Below, one piece after another: positions 17,758 to 26,391 of a stretch of 64,000 bases of DNA. The notes beneath the pieces were generated by a model that saw only the letters and a program-made list of their open reading frames with translations, did no database searches and was not told where the DNA came from. This DNA comes from Salibacterium qingdaonense (GTDB taxonomy: Bacteria > Bacillota > Bacilli > Bacillales > Marinococcaceae). The position numbers and the translations under genes were made by a program. The stretch spans positions 1 through 64,000 of the forward strand of contig NZ_FOTY01000004.1 in NCBI RefSeq assembly GCF_900114715.1. Direction: 5' to 3'. How positions within the stretch are numbered: position 1 is the first letter of the stretch; each line of letters opens with the position of its first letter.

Positions 17758-18206
17758 GATGGGGCTGTATCAAAAGTCGTTAAACGTTAAGGCATCCGCT
17801 GCAGGCGGACGCTTGCACTCCAGAGCACAAGGGCGACATCGATTCGCCGGGGCTCACCGTGTCTTCTTTGCACTCCGGAGTACAAGGGCGACATCGGTTC
17901 GCTGGCGCTCACCGTGTCTTCTTTGCCGCGGGCAGCGCCTCAGCTACATGGTGGTAAAGGAGGATCGGCTAAGTTCGGCACGTCCTGTGCCGACGCCGAT
18001 CTGACTCACATCGTGTGAGCCTCCGTTTGATGGGATCTTCGGCTGCTGCTTCGACGAACAGGATGTTCTAGTGCCGGCGATGGTCACAGGACGTGACCGG
18101 TTTTAGCCGGCGAACTGCTGAAATGGCGTCGCCGCCTTCCGCTTCTGCCTGGGGTGAATTTTCTATATTACAGAAAAGGAGCTGCACCTTTTGATACAGC
18201 TCCATC
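17758..18206. mobile_element. Non-coding MITE-like repeat element
   Basis: The 449-bp element is bounded by 19-bp terminal inverted repeats: GATGGGGCTGTATCAAAAG at 17758-17776 and its reverse complement with one mismatch at 18188-18206. The interior has no credible gene. It contains two tandem 55-bp units (17813-17922) and a chain of hairpins. Examples are 17976-17992, 18005-18019 and 18082-18098, the last nested inside GCCGGC arms at 18073-18078 and 18106-18111. No clear target-site duplication is visible. The termini resemble those of short insertion-sequence derivatives common in Bacillaceae. It occupies most of the 690-bp gene-free gap between dynA and ponA and is more G+C rich than its surroundings. 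Confidence 0.7.
17813..17922. repeat. Two tandem 55-bp repeats
   Basis: Copy 1 (17813-17867) and copy 2 (17868-17922) both start TTGCACTCC and end CACCGTGTCTTCT. They differ at about 5 of 55 positions. A further TTGC after copy 2 hints at a third, lost copy. The unit contains ACAAGGGCGACATCG. Confidence 0.85.
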
Positions 18207-18255
18207 ACCTTTCGGATTTTTATTAGTCTATATGCTGTTACTGAAGCCTTCAACT

Positions 18256-21018
18256 TTAGTTCGTAGAATCGTCATCATCGGTGCCGGACGAGTCTGGATC
18301 ACTGTTGTTATCTGTGCTGCTGCCGGAGGAATTGGATTGTACCTCGCTGTCGTCGTTGTCACTTGATCCATTGCTGCTGTCATCTTCCGAATCGCTGTTG
18401 TTGTTACTGGAGCCGTCATTACTGCTGTCATTGCTGCCGTCATTGCTGCTGTTATTATTATCGTTATTTTCATCATTGTCATTAGTGTCTTCATCGTTAC
18501 CCGATTCATCGTTATTTGACTCATCGCTGCCTTCTGAGTCGTCTGTATTTTCGCTGTTGTCGTTCTGCCCGTCTTCGCCGTTTTCATTTTCATTGTTATC
18601 GTCTTCTTCGTTCATGTCTTCATCCATGTCTTCGTCATTTTCGGGGACATTGACCTGAACCTCTGAAGATGAACTGGATTGATCCGGTCCTTCTTCATTA
18701 ACGACGGTGATACGAAAACCGTGTGTCGCACCAGTTTGAGGGGAGGACAGAGTATAACCTGTGTCGTCCTGGCTCGAAACGGTTTCGTACGAACCATTTT
18801 CCGTCCGGTGTTCCACCTCGAAATAACGCCCGCTCTGTTCACTTTGATCGTAATTCCAGGTCACCTGAATTTCATCATCTTCTTCATTATACACCGCATT
18901 TAACCCGGTGATGGACTCCGGCTCCGAGAACGTGTCCGAAATGTTTTCCGGCCCCGTACCTTCGACAAAGAGTTCCGTGATTATTTCACTTTGCGGAGTA
19001 TATTGGCTGGCCCGTTGGCCGCTGCTGCGTTCTAAATCAATGGCATTGACCGAATCCGGCTTTTGAAAGCCCGGGGTATCCGTACCTTCTGATACATGGG
19101 ACATAATGAGCCGGAATATTTCCTTGGCAATGTCGCTTTCTCCGCCGCTCAGGTAATTCTCGCCCCGGTCGGAGCTGAAACCGGTCCAGACGGCTGCCGT
19201 ATAACGCGGGGTGTAGCCTGCGAACCATACGTCCGGATCACCCCCGGAAGGGATGCCGTACTGCTCATGTTCAGATTCAGTAAAGTTGGTCGTTCCTGTC
19301 TTACCAGCGAGCGGCAGGCCTGAAATGTCAGCTCCGGTTCCGGTTCCTTCATCGACAACGTCTTGCAGCATATCTGTGATCATGTACGCGGTGTAATCCT
19401 GCATAGCCTGCCGGGATTCATGTTCCATCGTGATTTCCCGGCCGTCCCGGAATTCGATGCGCCGTACCGCATGAGGTTCGGAATACGTTCCTTCATTTCC
19501 AAAGGCGGCATAAGCGCCTGCCATGTCAAGACTTGAAAATCCGGGATTTATTCCCCCGAGGGCAGCCGCCGGGTAGACATTTTCGATCGGCAGACCGAGC
19601 CCCCGGGCGAAATCGCCTGCCTGCTGCAGCCCGGTCTGCTGCAGCGCTTTGACGGCCGGCACATTGATGGAGTCGATGAGTGCCTGTCTCATGCTCACAG
19701 AGCCTCTGAATGTCCCGGAGTAGTTCTGAATCTGCTGATCGCCGTCTTCAGTGTACGTATGCGGCTCATCGACAAGCTGGTGATACGTGGACCACTGATT
19801 GTATTCAATTGCCGGACCGTAATCGAGCAGCGGCTTAATCGTGGATCCGGGCTGGGCGCTTCCGTTGCTCGCATAGTTGAATCCTTTGGCGATATCCTGA
19901 CTCTGCCGGTTGCCGACCATTGCTTTAATAGCACCGGTTTCGGTATCCATTAATGTGAACCCAACCTGGAACTGGTCACTGCTTGGATAGTTATCGATGT
20001 GCTGGTTCGTATTAATAACTTCTTCGGCATACTTCTGGGCATCAGGATCAAGCGTGGTATAGATTTTCAACCCGGCAGAATAAAGCTCATTGGAAGAGAT
20101 ACCTTCCACATCTTCCATCTCATTCTGGACGTGGGTGATAAACGAATCATATACCAATCCTTCCTGTGTCGGATTATAATCGAGCTGATCATTAATATTA
20201 ACGGATTCGGCCTGCTCTGCTTCTTCGCTCGAGATGAAATCATTTTCCTGCATCAGACCGATAATCATGTTTCTCCGTTCTTTGGCGGTTTCCGGATTCT
20301 GAATGGGCTCATAATGGTTCGGTCTTCTCGGAATAGCCGCAAGAAGCGCAGCGTCTTCGATGGTTAATTCATCAATATCTTTATTAAAATACACATCTGA
20401 TGCTTCACCGATACCGTAAGCCCCTTGTTCAAAATAGATCATGTTCAAGTACATCTCAAGGATCTGCTGCTTGGAATACTGCTGCTCCAGCCGGATGGCA
20501 AGGTACTGCTCCTGAACTTTCCTTGTAATCGTCTTATCCGGTGACAAAAAGGCGTTCTTTACGACCTGCTGTGTAATGGTGCTGGCACCTTCCGCACCAA
20601 AACCTTCGGATACGTTTGCGGCCAGTGCACCGAACACACGAATAATATCAATCCCGAAGTGATCATAAAATCGTGTATCCTCTACAGCAATAAACGCTGA
20701 TTTGGCATGTTCCGGCAGGTTATTAATATCTATGAGATCGCGGTTCTGTCCGGCCTGAAGCCTGGTCACCTGCTCGCCGTTCTGGTCATATATCTCGGCT
20801 GCTTCGGAGAGAACGAGTTCTTCGGGATCAAGGTCGGGTGCATTGCTGATCATAAAACCCGCTGCGATACCTCCTCCGAGTACAAGCAGCATTCCAGTGA
20901 TAAATATAGCAAGAATTATTTTCTTAAAGACAGAGCGTTTGCCTGATGTTTTCCTTTTTTTGCCCGAGGTCTGCTGTGCCCGGCGTTTTTCCTGTCTCGA
21001 GCGGTAATCCTGGCTCAT
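18256..21018 (-). CDS. ponA: Class A penicillin-binding protein 1
   Basis: A 920-residue bifunctional peptidoglycan synthase. A basic cytoplasmic N-terminus and one membrane segment (33-56) are followed by the glycosyltransferase domain (EDTRFYDHFG, catalytic Glu113; STITQQVVKN). The transpeptidase domain has STIK (Ser392), SIN (450-452) and KTGTT (573-577). A fibronectin-like domain (about 690-785) follows. The last 131 residues or so are almost only Asp, Asn, Ser, Glu and Gly with no Lys or Arg, an extracellular low-complexity tail. B. subtilis PBP1 has a similar overall length and an Asn-rich tail. The gene is preceded by recU on the same strand, the conserved recU-ponA pair. Confidence 0.95.
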   Translation of the reverse strand: MSQDYRSRQEKRRAQQTSGKKRKTSGKRSVFKKIILAIFITGMLLVLGGGIAAGFMISNAPDLDPEELVLSEAAEIYDQNGEQVTRLQAGQNRDLIDINNLPEHAKSAFIAVEDTRFYDHFGIDIIRVFGALAANVSEGFGAEGASTITQQVVKNAFLSPDKTITRKVQEQYLAIRLEQQYSKQQILEMYLNMIYFEQGAYGIGEASDVYFNKDIDELTIEDAALLAAIPRRPNHYEPIQNPETAKERRNMIIGLMQENDFISSEEAEQAESVNINDQLDYNPTQEGLVYDSFITHVQNEMEDVEGISSNELYSAGLKIYTTLDPDAQKYAEEVINTNQHIDNYPSSDQFQVGFTLMDTETGAIKAMVGNRQSQDIAKGFNYASNGSAQPGSTIKPLLDYGPAIEYNQWSTYHQLVDEPHTYTEDGDQQIQNYSGTFRGSVSMRQALIDSINVPAVKALQQTGLQQAGDFARGLGLPIENVYPAAALGGINPGFSSLDMAGAYAAFGNEGTYSEPHAVRRIEFRDGREITMEHESRQAMQDYTAYMITDMLQDVVDEGTGTGADISGLPLAGKTGTTNFTESEHEQYGIPSGGDPDVWFAGYTPRYTAAVWTGFSSDRGENYLSGGESDIAKEIFRLIMSHVSEGTDTPGFQKPDSVNAIDLERSSGQRASQYTPQSEIITELFVEGTGPENISDTFSEPESITGLNAVYNEEDDEIQVTWNYDQSEQSGRYFEVEHRTENGSYETVSSQDDTGYTLSSPQTGATHGFRITVVNEEGPDQSSSSSEVQVNVPENDEDMDEDMNEEDDNNENENGEDGQNDNSENTDDSEGSDESNNDESGNDEDTNDNDENNDNNNSSNDGSNDSSNDGSSNNNSDSEDDSSNGSSDNDDSEVQSNSSGSSTDNNSDPDSSGTDDDDSTN

Positions 21019-21105
21019 GGTTTGTTTTCTTCCTTTCTCTTAAGATGTTTCATTTTGGCATGGGTTTATCACAAAATTAGTCGGCCCATGCTCCAAAACG
21101 TTACA

Positions 21106-21699
21106 TTATGAAAAATAAATACGATCGATGATGTCAAGGTAATCTATGCGCGGGCTGTATTTAAGGGGAATCATATGACCGTTTTCCCTTATATCCGGCA
21201 GTGGTATGGATTTTCGTTCCTTTTGTTCAAAATACCACTCTATAAAACGGGCGGCATCGTATAAATACGTCTCTTCAAGAAGCGTGAAACGAATAATTAA
21301 AAACGCGATTCCCTCGTGTCGGAGCACTTCACTCATATGCTCCATCTGATGGGCATGGATGTTGCCAAAAGGAAAAGAAGTTTTATTTCGTGTTTCTTTT
21401 GCTTCAAAATCAATATAGCGGCCGCGGTAAATACCGTTATAGTCTGTTGTCGACGGCTGTTTAAAATAAGCTTCGGTAATCTTTGCAGCACTTCTTTTCG
21501 GATAGTCGACATCCACAATTTGCACGGGGGTGGGTTTCTTATGAATAACAGCTCTTCCGGTAGACCGGTAGTACTGGTTTGTATCGTTAAGATCCTGCTC
21601 CAGTGTCATCCCCCGATTTCCAAATAAAGGAGGGGAAGGGGAGGTGTGCTGCCGGCGGGAACCGGTATACTTTTTCCCGCCGGGGTATCGAAAGGCCAT
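21106..21699 (-). CDS. recU: Holliday junction resolvase RecU
   Basis: A 197-residue RecU, which cuts Holliday junctions with RuvAB and helps chromosome segregation. Family segments include [26 protein letters not shown], and the nuclease core [20 protein letters not shown] with the metal-binding Asp and Glu. The C-terminal APRIDY-like [15 protein letters not shown] is also typical. The frame is open 22 codons upstream, but ATG 21699 is preferred: it has an AGGTGG ribosome site 5 bases away and begins MAFRYPGGK, like the Bacillus protein. ponA lies 87 bases downstream. Confidence 0.95.
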   Translation of the reverse strand: MAFRYPGGKKYTGSRRQHTSPSPPLFGNRGMTLEQDLNDTNQYYRSTGRAVIHKKPTPVQIVDVDYPKRSAAKITEAYFKQPSTTDYNGIYRGRYIDFEAKETRNKTSFPFGNIHAHQMEHMSEVLRHEGIAFLIIRFTLLEETYLYDAARFIEWYFEQKERKSIPLPDIRENGHMIPLKYSPRIDYLDIIDRIYFS

Positions 21700-21847
21700 A
21701 ATACCACCTGCTTTGCTGTATTTCATTTCTCCATCATAGCATATACCTGCCATGGAAAGAACCATCTTTCTTCACACAAAGGGGAAAGTAGACAATGGTG
21801 GGGAGACTCATGTTATGATGAAATGGTAAGGGAGAGTGAAAGAATCA

Positions 21848-22102
21848 ATGAATGAGAAGCCGGTTAATCTTGGTTTTGGCAATATGATGCCGCCTGAACG
21901 AATTATATCCATTGTCAGCTCGGATTCCGCTCCTACGAAACGGTTGATTCAGGAAGCCCGGGACAGAAAAATGCTGATTGATGTAACAAACGGTAGAAAA
22001 ACAAGGAGTATTATCCTTGCAGATAGCGACCACGTTCTGCTCTCCGCGATTCAGCCTGAAACGGTGGCACAGCGGTTAAATGAAAATGAAAGTGGTGGTT
22101 AG
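21848..22102 (+). CDS. RemA/YlzA-family (DUF370) regulator paralogue
   Basis: An 84-residue DUF370 protein. Recognisable blocks are [38 protein letters not shown], the arginine-containing [17 protein letters not shown] and [13 protein letters not shown]. RemA is a DNA-binding transcription activator of biofilm matrix and osmoprotection genes that forms ring-like oligomers. In Bacillus the canonical remA lies beside gmk; this copy is divergent from recU, so it is probably a second family member. ATG 21848 is preferred over an upstream GTG at 21836 that overlaps the GGAGAG ribosome site. It has its own terminator. Confidence 0.82.
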   Translation: MNEKPVNLGFGNMMPPERIISIVSSDSAPTKRLIQEARDRKMLIDVTNGRKTRSIILADSDHVLLSAIQPETVAQRLNENESGG

Positions 22103-22106
22103 TGCG

Positions 22107-22137
22107 AAGCTTCGGTTCATACCGGAGCTTTTTTTGT
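22107..22137 (+). terminator. Intrinsic terminator after the RemA-like gene
   Basis: A 10-bp stem (22107-22116 with 22121-22130, one G-U pair) and loop TCAT are followed by T at 22129-22135. Confidence 0.85.
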
Positions 22138-22252
22138 AGATTTCAGGCTGATTTATACCTCCTTTTTCGAATAAACACTAGTTCTGTCAGTTCGGCAGGG
22201 TTTCTTTTTTCCAAAGAAGAAAGAGAGAAGCAGGAAAAAGGAGGAATGCAAA

Positions 22253-22732
22253 ATGACAGAACAGTACTGTAAAACAAAAGACATTGCTCTGCGTCTTCAG
22301 ATTTCACCGGCCACCGTTTTAAAATGGGTCAAAAAATACCGTATCCCTTACACCGTCAACGCAAGTGGTCATTACTGCTTTGCCGAAGATACTGTTCCAG
22401 AATTTCTGAAAATCAAAAATCAACATCAGCAGGAAGGTTCACGTGCAGTGGAAAACAGTGAGCATGTAAGCCGCTCTGTTATGCTGGATCGACTCGCACA
22501 GACAGAAGAAAATGTTCAGATACTGGAACGGATGATTATGAACAAAGCAGACGATATAGTGACTTTTCAAATGGTGGAGCAGCGCAGGAAAATAGAAGCG
22601 TTGACGAAAAAAATGGACAAGCTGGAAAAACAGATGGAGGAGCAGGGGCGTGCGCCGCGCCGGAAACAGGAAGAGGCGGCCGGTATGCCTTATTCGAACC
22701 ATCCGCCGGCAGGACTCTTTCAGTTTGAATGA
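22253..22732 (+). CDS. RacA-like MerR-type HTH and coiled-coil protein
   Basis: A 159-residue protein. Residues 7-45 form a MerR-like helix-turn-helix (KTKDIALRLQISPATVLKWV, then YTVNASGHYCF as the wing). Residues about 75-130 are heptad-rich coiled coil, and the tail is short and Pro/Gly rich. This layout matches RacA, which binds near the origin and anchors it at the cell pole during sporulation. The length is slightly below B. subtilis RacA (184). Related DNA-binding proteins of the same fold are possible. It has an AGGAGG ribosome site and lies 41 bases before yppE. Confidence 0.6.
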   Translation: MTEQYCKTKDIALRLQISPATVLKWVKKYRIPYTVNASGHYCFAEDTVPEFLKIKNQHQQEGSRAVENSEHVSRSVMLDRLAQTEENVQILERMIMNKADDIVTFQMVEQRRKIEALTKKMDKLEKQMEEQGRAPRRKQEEAAGMPYSNHPPAGLFQFE

Positions 22733-22773
22733 CCATTTCCTCGTGATAAGATGGAGATAAGGAGGAGACGGAT

Positions 22774-23145
22774 ATGCAGCAGGAACAAAAACAAGAACTT
22801 CATACGACCATACAATTGTTAAAAAAGTATAATGACGAATCCCTTCAAAATTTTACAACAATAGCACAGGATCCGGAGTATACGCCTGACTTCTACGAAG
22901 AAGTCAAACCATTTGCCGACCGGATGAAAGAGACGGCCGATGCTTGGAAACCACTGGCCGAACAATGGATTATAGAAGAAAAACCCACTTACTTTTACTT
23001 GAAGCAGATTGATGATACGCATGAGAACATGTGCATCTCTTCCATACGGTCATTTCAATCTGATACGAAAAAGAAACGGTTTCGGGAGATGATTCAGTCT
23101 ATTGACTATATTTTAACCGGAATGGAAGAACAGCTTCATTTATAG
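22774..23145 (+). CDS. yppE: YppE-like DUF1798 protein
   Basis: A 123-residue, mostly helical protein of exactly the YppE length. It has characteristic segments DFYEEVKPFADRMKE, WIIEEKPTYFYLKQIDD and SFQSDTKKKRFREMIQSIDYIL. B. subtilis yppE also lies near recU and ponA, which supports the call. The function is unknown; the fold is a four-helix bundle in the known structure of the family. No signal peptide. Confidence 0.8.
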   Translation: MQQEQKQELHTTIQLLKKYNDESLQNFTTIAQDPEYTPDFYEEVKPFADRMKETADAWKPLAEQWIIEEKPTYFYLKQIDDTHENMCISSIRSFQSDTKKKRFREMIQSIDYILTGMEEQLHL

Positions 23146-23165
23146 AACAAAAAAGGGTGATAACA

Positions 23166-23996
23166 GTGAAGTACATTGTAGAACCTGAATGGGTGGAGAA
23201 GGTACGGAGCAGACAGGACGTACGTATCGTAGACTGCCGTTTTCAGCTTGGGAAGCCTGAGGCAGGAAAAGAGGCATATGAAAAAGAGCATATACCTGGT
23301 GCTGTCCACATGGATCTGGAAAGAGATTTGAGTGCAGCGGAGGGCCCATATGGAGGCAGACATCCGCTTCCGGACATGGATCAATTCTCAGAGAAGGTAT
23401 CAGAAGCAGGTATTAATCATGATACCGTTGTGATAGCTTATGATGATCAGGGAGGAGCGATGGCTGCACGGTTCTGGTGGATGATGATGTATGCTGGACA
23501 CGCCCGGACATTTGTATTGGACCGTCCGTTTTCGTTATGGAAGCAGGAGAGGTATCCTGTTGAAAGCCGGCAGCCTGAAGTAAAAAGAAGAGAATTTACG
23601 ACCAGTATTCAGCCGCAGATGCTCGCATCCGTAGAAGAAATGAAATTGGCGCTTCATGAAGCATCGAGCCGGATCATCGACGGGCGTGATGAAAAACGCT
23701 ACCGCGGAGAGGCGGAGCCGGTAGATCATACGCCCGGGCACATTCCGGGCGCAGAACATTATTTCTGGAAAGATGTACTGAATGAGAATCAAGTCTGGAA
23801 ACGTCCGGAAGAGCTTAAAAACTACTTTCATGAGCTTCCGAAGGAGGAGAAGATTTATTCCTACTGTGGGTCGGGTGTAACGGCATGTGTAAATGTGCTG
23901 GCCCTTAAAGAAGCCGGCTATGAAAATCCGCGGCTCTATGCTGGAAGCTGGAGTGACTGGATTTCCTACAGGGATCTTCCGGTAGAAAAAGATTAA
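23166..23996 (+). CDS. Thiosulfate/3-mercaptopyruvate sulfurtransferase
   Basis: A 276-residue two-domain rhodanese. The N-terminal domain has EHIPGAVHMDLERDLS and DDQGGAMAARFWWMM, where the catalytic Cys is absent as usual. The C-terminal domain carries the active-site loop CGSGVTA with Cys234. The CGSGVTA loop fits thiosulfate or mercaptopyruvate as sulfur donor; sequence alone does not decide. GTG 23166 is chosen as start because the GGGTG ribosome site (23155-23159) leaves correct spacing, whereas an upstream in-frame GTG overlaps it. Its stop codon overlaps that of the convergent channel gene. Confidence 0.88.
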   Translation: MKYIVEPEWVEKVRSRQDVRIVDCRFQLGKPEAGKEAYEKEHIPGAVHMDLERDLSAAEGPYGGRHPLPDMDQFSEKVSEAGINHDTVVIAYDDQGGAMAARFWWMMMYAGHARTFVLDRPFSLWKQERYPVESRQPEVKRREFTTSIQPQMLASVEEMKLALHEASSRIIDGRDEKRYRGEAEPVDHTPGHIPGAEHYFWKDVLNENQVWKRPEELKNYFHELPKEEKIYSYCGSGVTACVNVLALKEAGYENPRLYAGSWSDWISYRDLPVEKD

Positions 23997-24604
23997 TGCT
24001 GCTGTCTTATTGGGCGGCTTCTTGGAAGCCGCCATCCGTAGTGTACAGACAGCATTCTGGCAGCAACAATCAAAGCAAGCATTGTTATGTAGCCCGGCAT
24101 GGAGGAAATCCATCCCATACCGATACCGATACCGGCAGGAACTGTCCAGGCGATGTAGATTTCCTGGCGCAGAAACAGTGGTTTTCTGCCTGCCAGCACA
24201 TCCCGGATCATTCCGCCGCCGGTACCGGTTAACGCGGCAGCGGCTATGGAAGCACTGAGCGGCAGGTTCATTTCAGATGCGTAGATGGCCCCCTGAACGG
24301 CAAAAGACCCCAGTCCGATGGCATCAAACATAAGCCCCCATTTTCTCCACGTTTCAAATAAAAACCGCGGCAGCAAAAATGCAATCGTCATAATGACAAA
24401 AGCGGTGAGAAACAAAGCTTCCTGTTCCCATAGATTAGTGATCGGAACCCCAATCAAAAGATTCCGCACAGCTCCACCGCCAAATGCTGTCACGAACCCG
24501 AGGATATAAATTCCCATTAGATCATATTCTTCTTCCATTGCAGCAAAAACACCACTTAATGCAAAAGCGGTAGTGCCGATAATATTGAGAATGTCCCACG
24601 TCAC
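23993..24604 (-). CDS. TRIC-type cation channel (UPF0126)
   Basis: A 203-residue membrane protein with about seven transmembrane helices in two repeats, each carrying the family GGG-x-x-RD/RN motif (AFGGGAVRNLLIG and GTGGGMIRDVLAG). Bacterial TRIC homologues are potassium-permeable channels. It starts with GTG 24604 after AAAGGAGG. Its stop codon shares three bases (23993-23995 with 23994-23996) with the convergent sulfurtransferase. There is an intrinsic terminator between it and the AarF-like gene upstream, so it is separately transcribed. Confidence 0.88.
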   Translation of the reverse strand: MTWDILNIIGTTAFALSGVFAAMEEEYDLMGIYILGFVTAFGGGAVRNLLIGVPITNLWEQEALFLTAFVIMTIAFLLPRFLFETWRKWGLMFDAIGLGSFAVQGAIYASEMNLPLSASIAAAALTGTGGGMIRDVLAGRKPLFLRQEIYIAWTVPAGIGIGMGWISSMPGYITMLALIVAARMLSVHYGWRLPRSRPIRQQH

Positions 24605-24625
24605 CCGGGGCCGCCTCCTTTGTTA

Positions 24626-24654
24626 ACAAAAATACCCGGCCGTTTGAGGCCGGG
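24626..24654 (-). terminator. Intrinsic terminator after the AarF-like gene
   Basis: A 7-bp GC-rich stem (24635-24641 with 24648-24654, CCCGGCC/GGCCGGG) is followed on the minus strand by TATTTTTGTT. Confidence 0.8.
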
Positions 24655-24658
24655 ATAT

Positions 24659-26335
24659 TCAAAATCGTCCGGATTTGAATATAGCATACAAAAGCCATAA
24701 AAACATAATAAATGAAACGATGAAACTGACTTCAATGACCGGCAGTGTAACGAGTGGAGAAGAGGAATCTCCAAACGTAGACCCGACGATCAGACCGACC
24801 ATGATGATGCTGAACGCAAGCAGTATGATGCTGAAAGAAAGACGGTTGCTGATCCGGTCCATTTTATTCAAAAAGATATTCATCTTCGGTACTTTCATCT
24901 CAATACCGACGTGGCTTTTGTTTAATTTGGCGAGTGCATCGCGGAATTCTCTTGGGATATCGAGGAGGTAATCCCGCTGCCGCACTCCTTCTTTCCACCA
25001 GTCTTCAGCGATGTTTTTAGGGTTTAACTGTTCCATTGCCAGTTTCCTGCCGTACGGCTCCGCTATTTCAACAATGCTGAGATCCGGATCAAGATGTTCG
25101 ATGATGCTTTCGAAAGTGATCAATGCTTTGGCCAACATCGTATATTCTTTGTAAATCTGAATCTCGTACCGATGGGATGTTGCAAAGATGTCATTAATCG
25201 CTTCACCGAACCGGATATCCTGAAAAGATTTCTCGTAGTATTTGGAAAGCAGATAATATACATCTTCTGCAAACTGATCGTGATCAATTGTATCCGGAAT
25301 ATCGGCCATTTCATATATGGCCGCAGCTACCTGATCCGGTTTTTTCCGGGTCATGGCAATAATATAATTGATGAATTGACGACGCATTTCTTTATTGAGC
25401 CTGCCAATCTGTCCAAGATCAATCAGCCCTGCCGTTTCATAGCCGGTGAAGATAATATTTCCGGGATGCGGATCGCTGTGAAAAAATCCGTCCACCATGA
25501 CCTGGTGAAAGAAAGCGTCTGTGAGGGAACGCGCGATTTCTTTTTTGTTAAACTGTTTATCGGTATGCTCAAGTTCGGAAAACTTTGTACCATCAAGAAA
25601 CGAAATGGTAAGCACCCGCCGGCTCGAATAGGATTCGAATACCTCTGGAATCTCGAGAGCAGGGAACTGTTCCATGTTGGTTTTCATTTTCTCAGTGTTT
25701 CTTGCTTCGACGTAGTAGTCTACTTCATCCCTTATGGCATCTACATATTCCTCGATAACGTCCTGTAACTGATAATACCTTGCCCATTGAAACCGCTGAG
25801 AGAATAGTTTGGCAAGGTCTCTTAGTATGTCAATGTCTTTTTCTATTGTTTCCTTGATATGGGGACGTGATACTTTGACAGCCACGTCTGTACCGTCGTG
25901 GAGTCTGGCTTTATATACCTGGCCGATGGAGGCTGCAGCGATCGGTTCGTTGGAAAATGATGCGAACAAATCTTCCACACGATGTCCAAGGTCGTGTTCC
26001 ATAATCTGCTGCGCCTTTTCAAACGGAAAAGGAGAGACTTCATCCTGCAGTTTCTGCAGTTCCTCAATGATGGATGGAGGAAAGATATCTTCTCTCGTGC
26101 TTATCATTTGACCAAGTTTTATAAATGTAGGTCCGAGTTCTTCCAGCACTCTGCGGATCCGCTGTCCTACCGAGTGCATGTTAACATCATCTGAGTTTGA
26201 CGCCATGCGTTTTGGAAGGGACAAAATATGGAACAGACCTACTTCCTGCAGTACATAACCAAATCCGTGCCGGGCAAGAGTAGCAGCTATCTTTCTGTAG
26301 CGGTTCGCATGTTTAAGACCTCGTGATATTTCCAT
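24659..26335 (-). CDS. AarF/UbiB/ABC1-family atypical kinase, membrane-anchored
   Basis: A 558-residue ABC1-family protein. It has the family KxGQ element (FIKLGQMISTRED) near residue 72, an Ala-rich loop (AAASIGQVYKARL), the VAVKV lysine strand, FHSDPHPGNI as the catalytic loop and LIDLGQIG as the metal-binding strand. Two hydrophobic C-terminal helices (about 495-550) anchor it in the membrane. Relatives support quinone biosynthesis or lipid homeostasis, probably as ATPases rather than protein kinases. It is preceded on the same strand by a phasin-like protein 56 bases away, a pairing suggesting a shared role at membranes or lipid surfaces. Confidence 0.88.
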   Translation of the reverse strand: MEISRGLKHANRYRKIAATLARHGFGYVLQEVGLFHILSLPKRMASNSDDVNMHSVGQRIRRVLEELGPTFIKLGQMISTREDIFPPSIIEELQKLQDEVSPFPFEKAQQIMEHDLGHRVEDLFASFSNEPIAAASIGQVYKARLHDGTDVAVKVSRPHIKETIEKDIDILRDLAKLFSQRFQWARYYQLQDVIEEYVDAIRDEVDYYVEARNTEKMKTNMEQFPALEIPEVFESYSSRRVLTISFLDGTKFSELEHTDKQFNKKEIARSLTDAFFHQVMVDGFFHSDPHPGNIIFTGYETAGLIDLGQIGRLNKEMRRQFINYIIAMTRKKPDQVAAAIYEMADIPDTIDHDQFAEDVYYLLSKYYEKSFQDIRFGEAINDIFATSHRYEIQIYKEYTMLAKALITFESIIEHLDPDLSIVEIAEPYGRKLAMEQLNPKNIAEDWWKEGVRQRDYLLDIPREFRDALAKLNKSHVGIEMKVPKMNIFLNKMDRISNRLSFSIILLAFSIIMVGLIVGSTFGDSSSPLVTLPVIEVSFIVSFIMFLWLLYAIFKSGRF

Positions 26336-26391
26336 GTAACAATTCCTTTCCAGGAATATAAAACCTCTAATTGGCTTTTTGATTTATCCAT

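Noticed and set aside
17759-18004. 81-codon open frame inside the repeat element
   Set aside because: It is built from the tandem repeats and hairpins, has no ribosome site and repeats its own sequence; an artefact of G+C-rich repeat DNA.
18281-18658. Leu/Ser-rich frame opposite the ponA tail
   Set aside because: It is the antisense of the Asp/Asn/Ser codons of PBP1; its low complexity is explained by the real gene.
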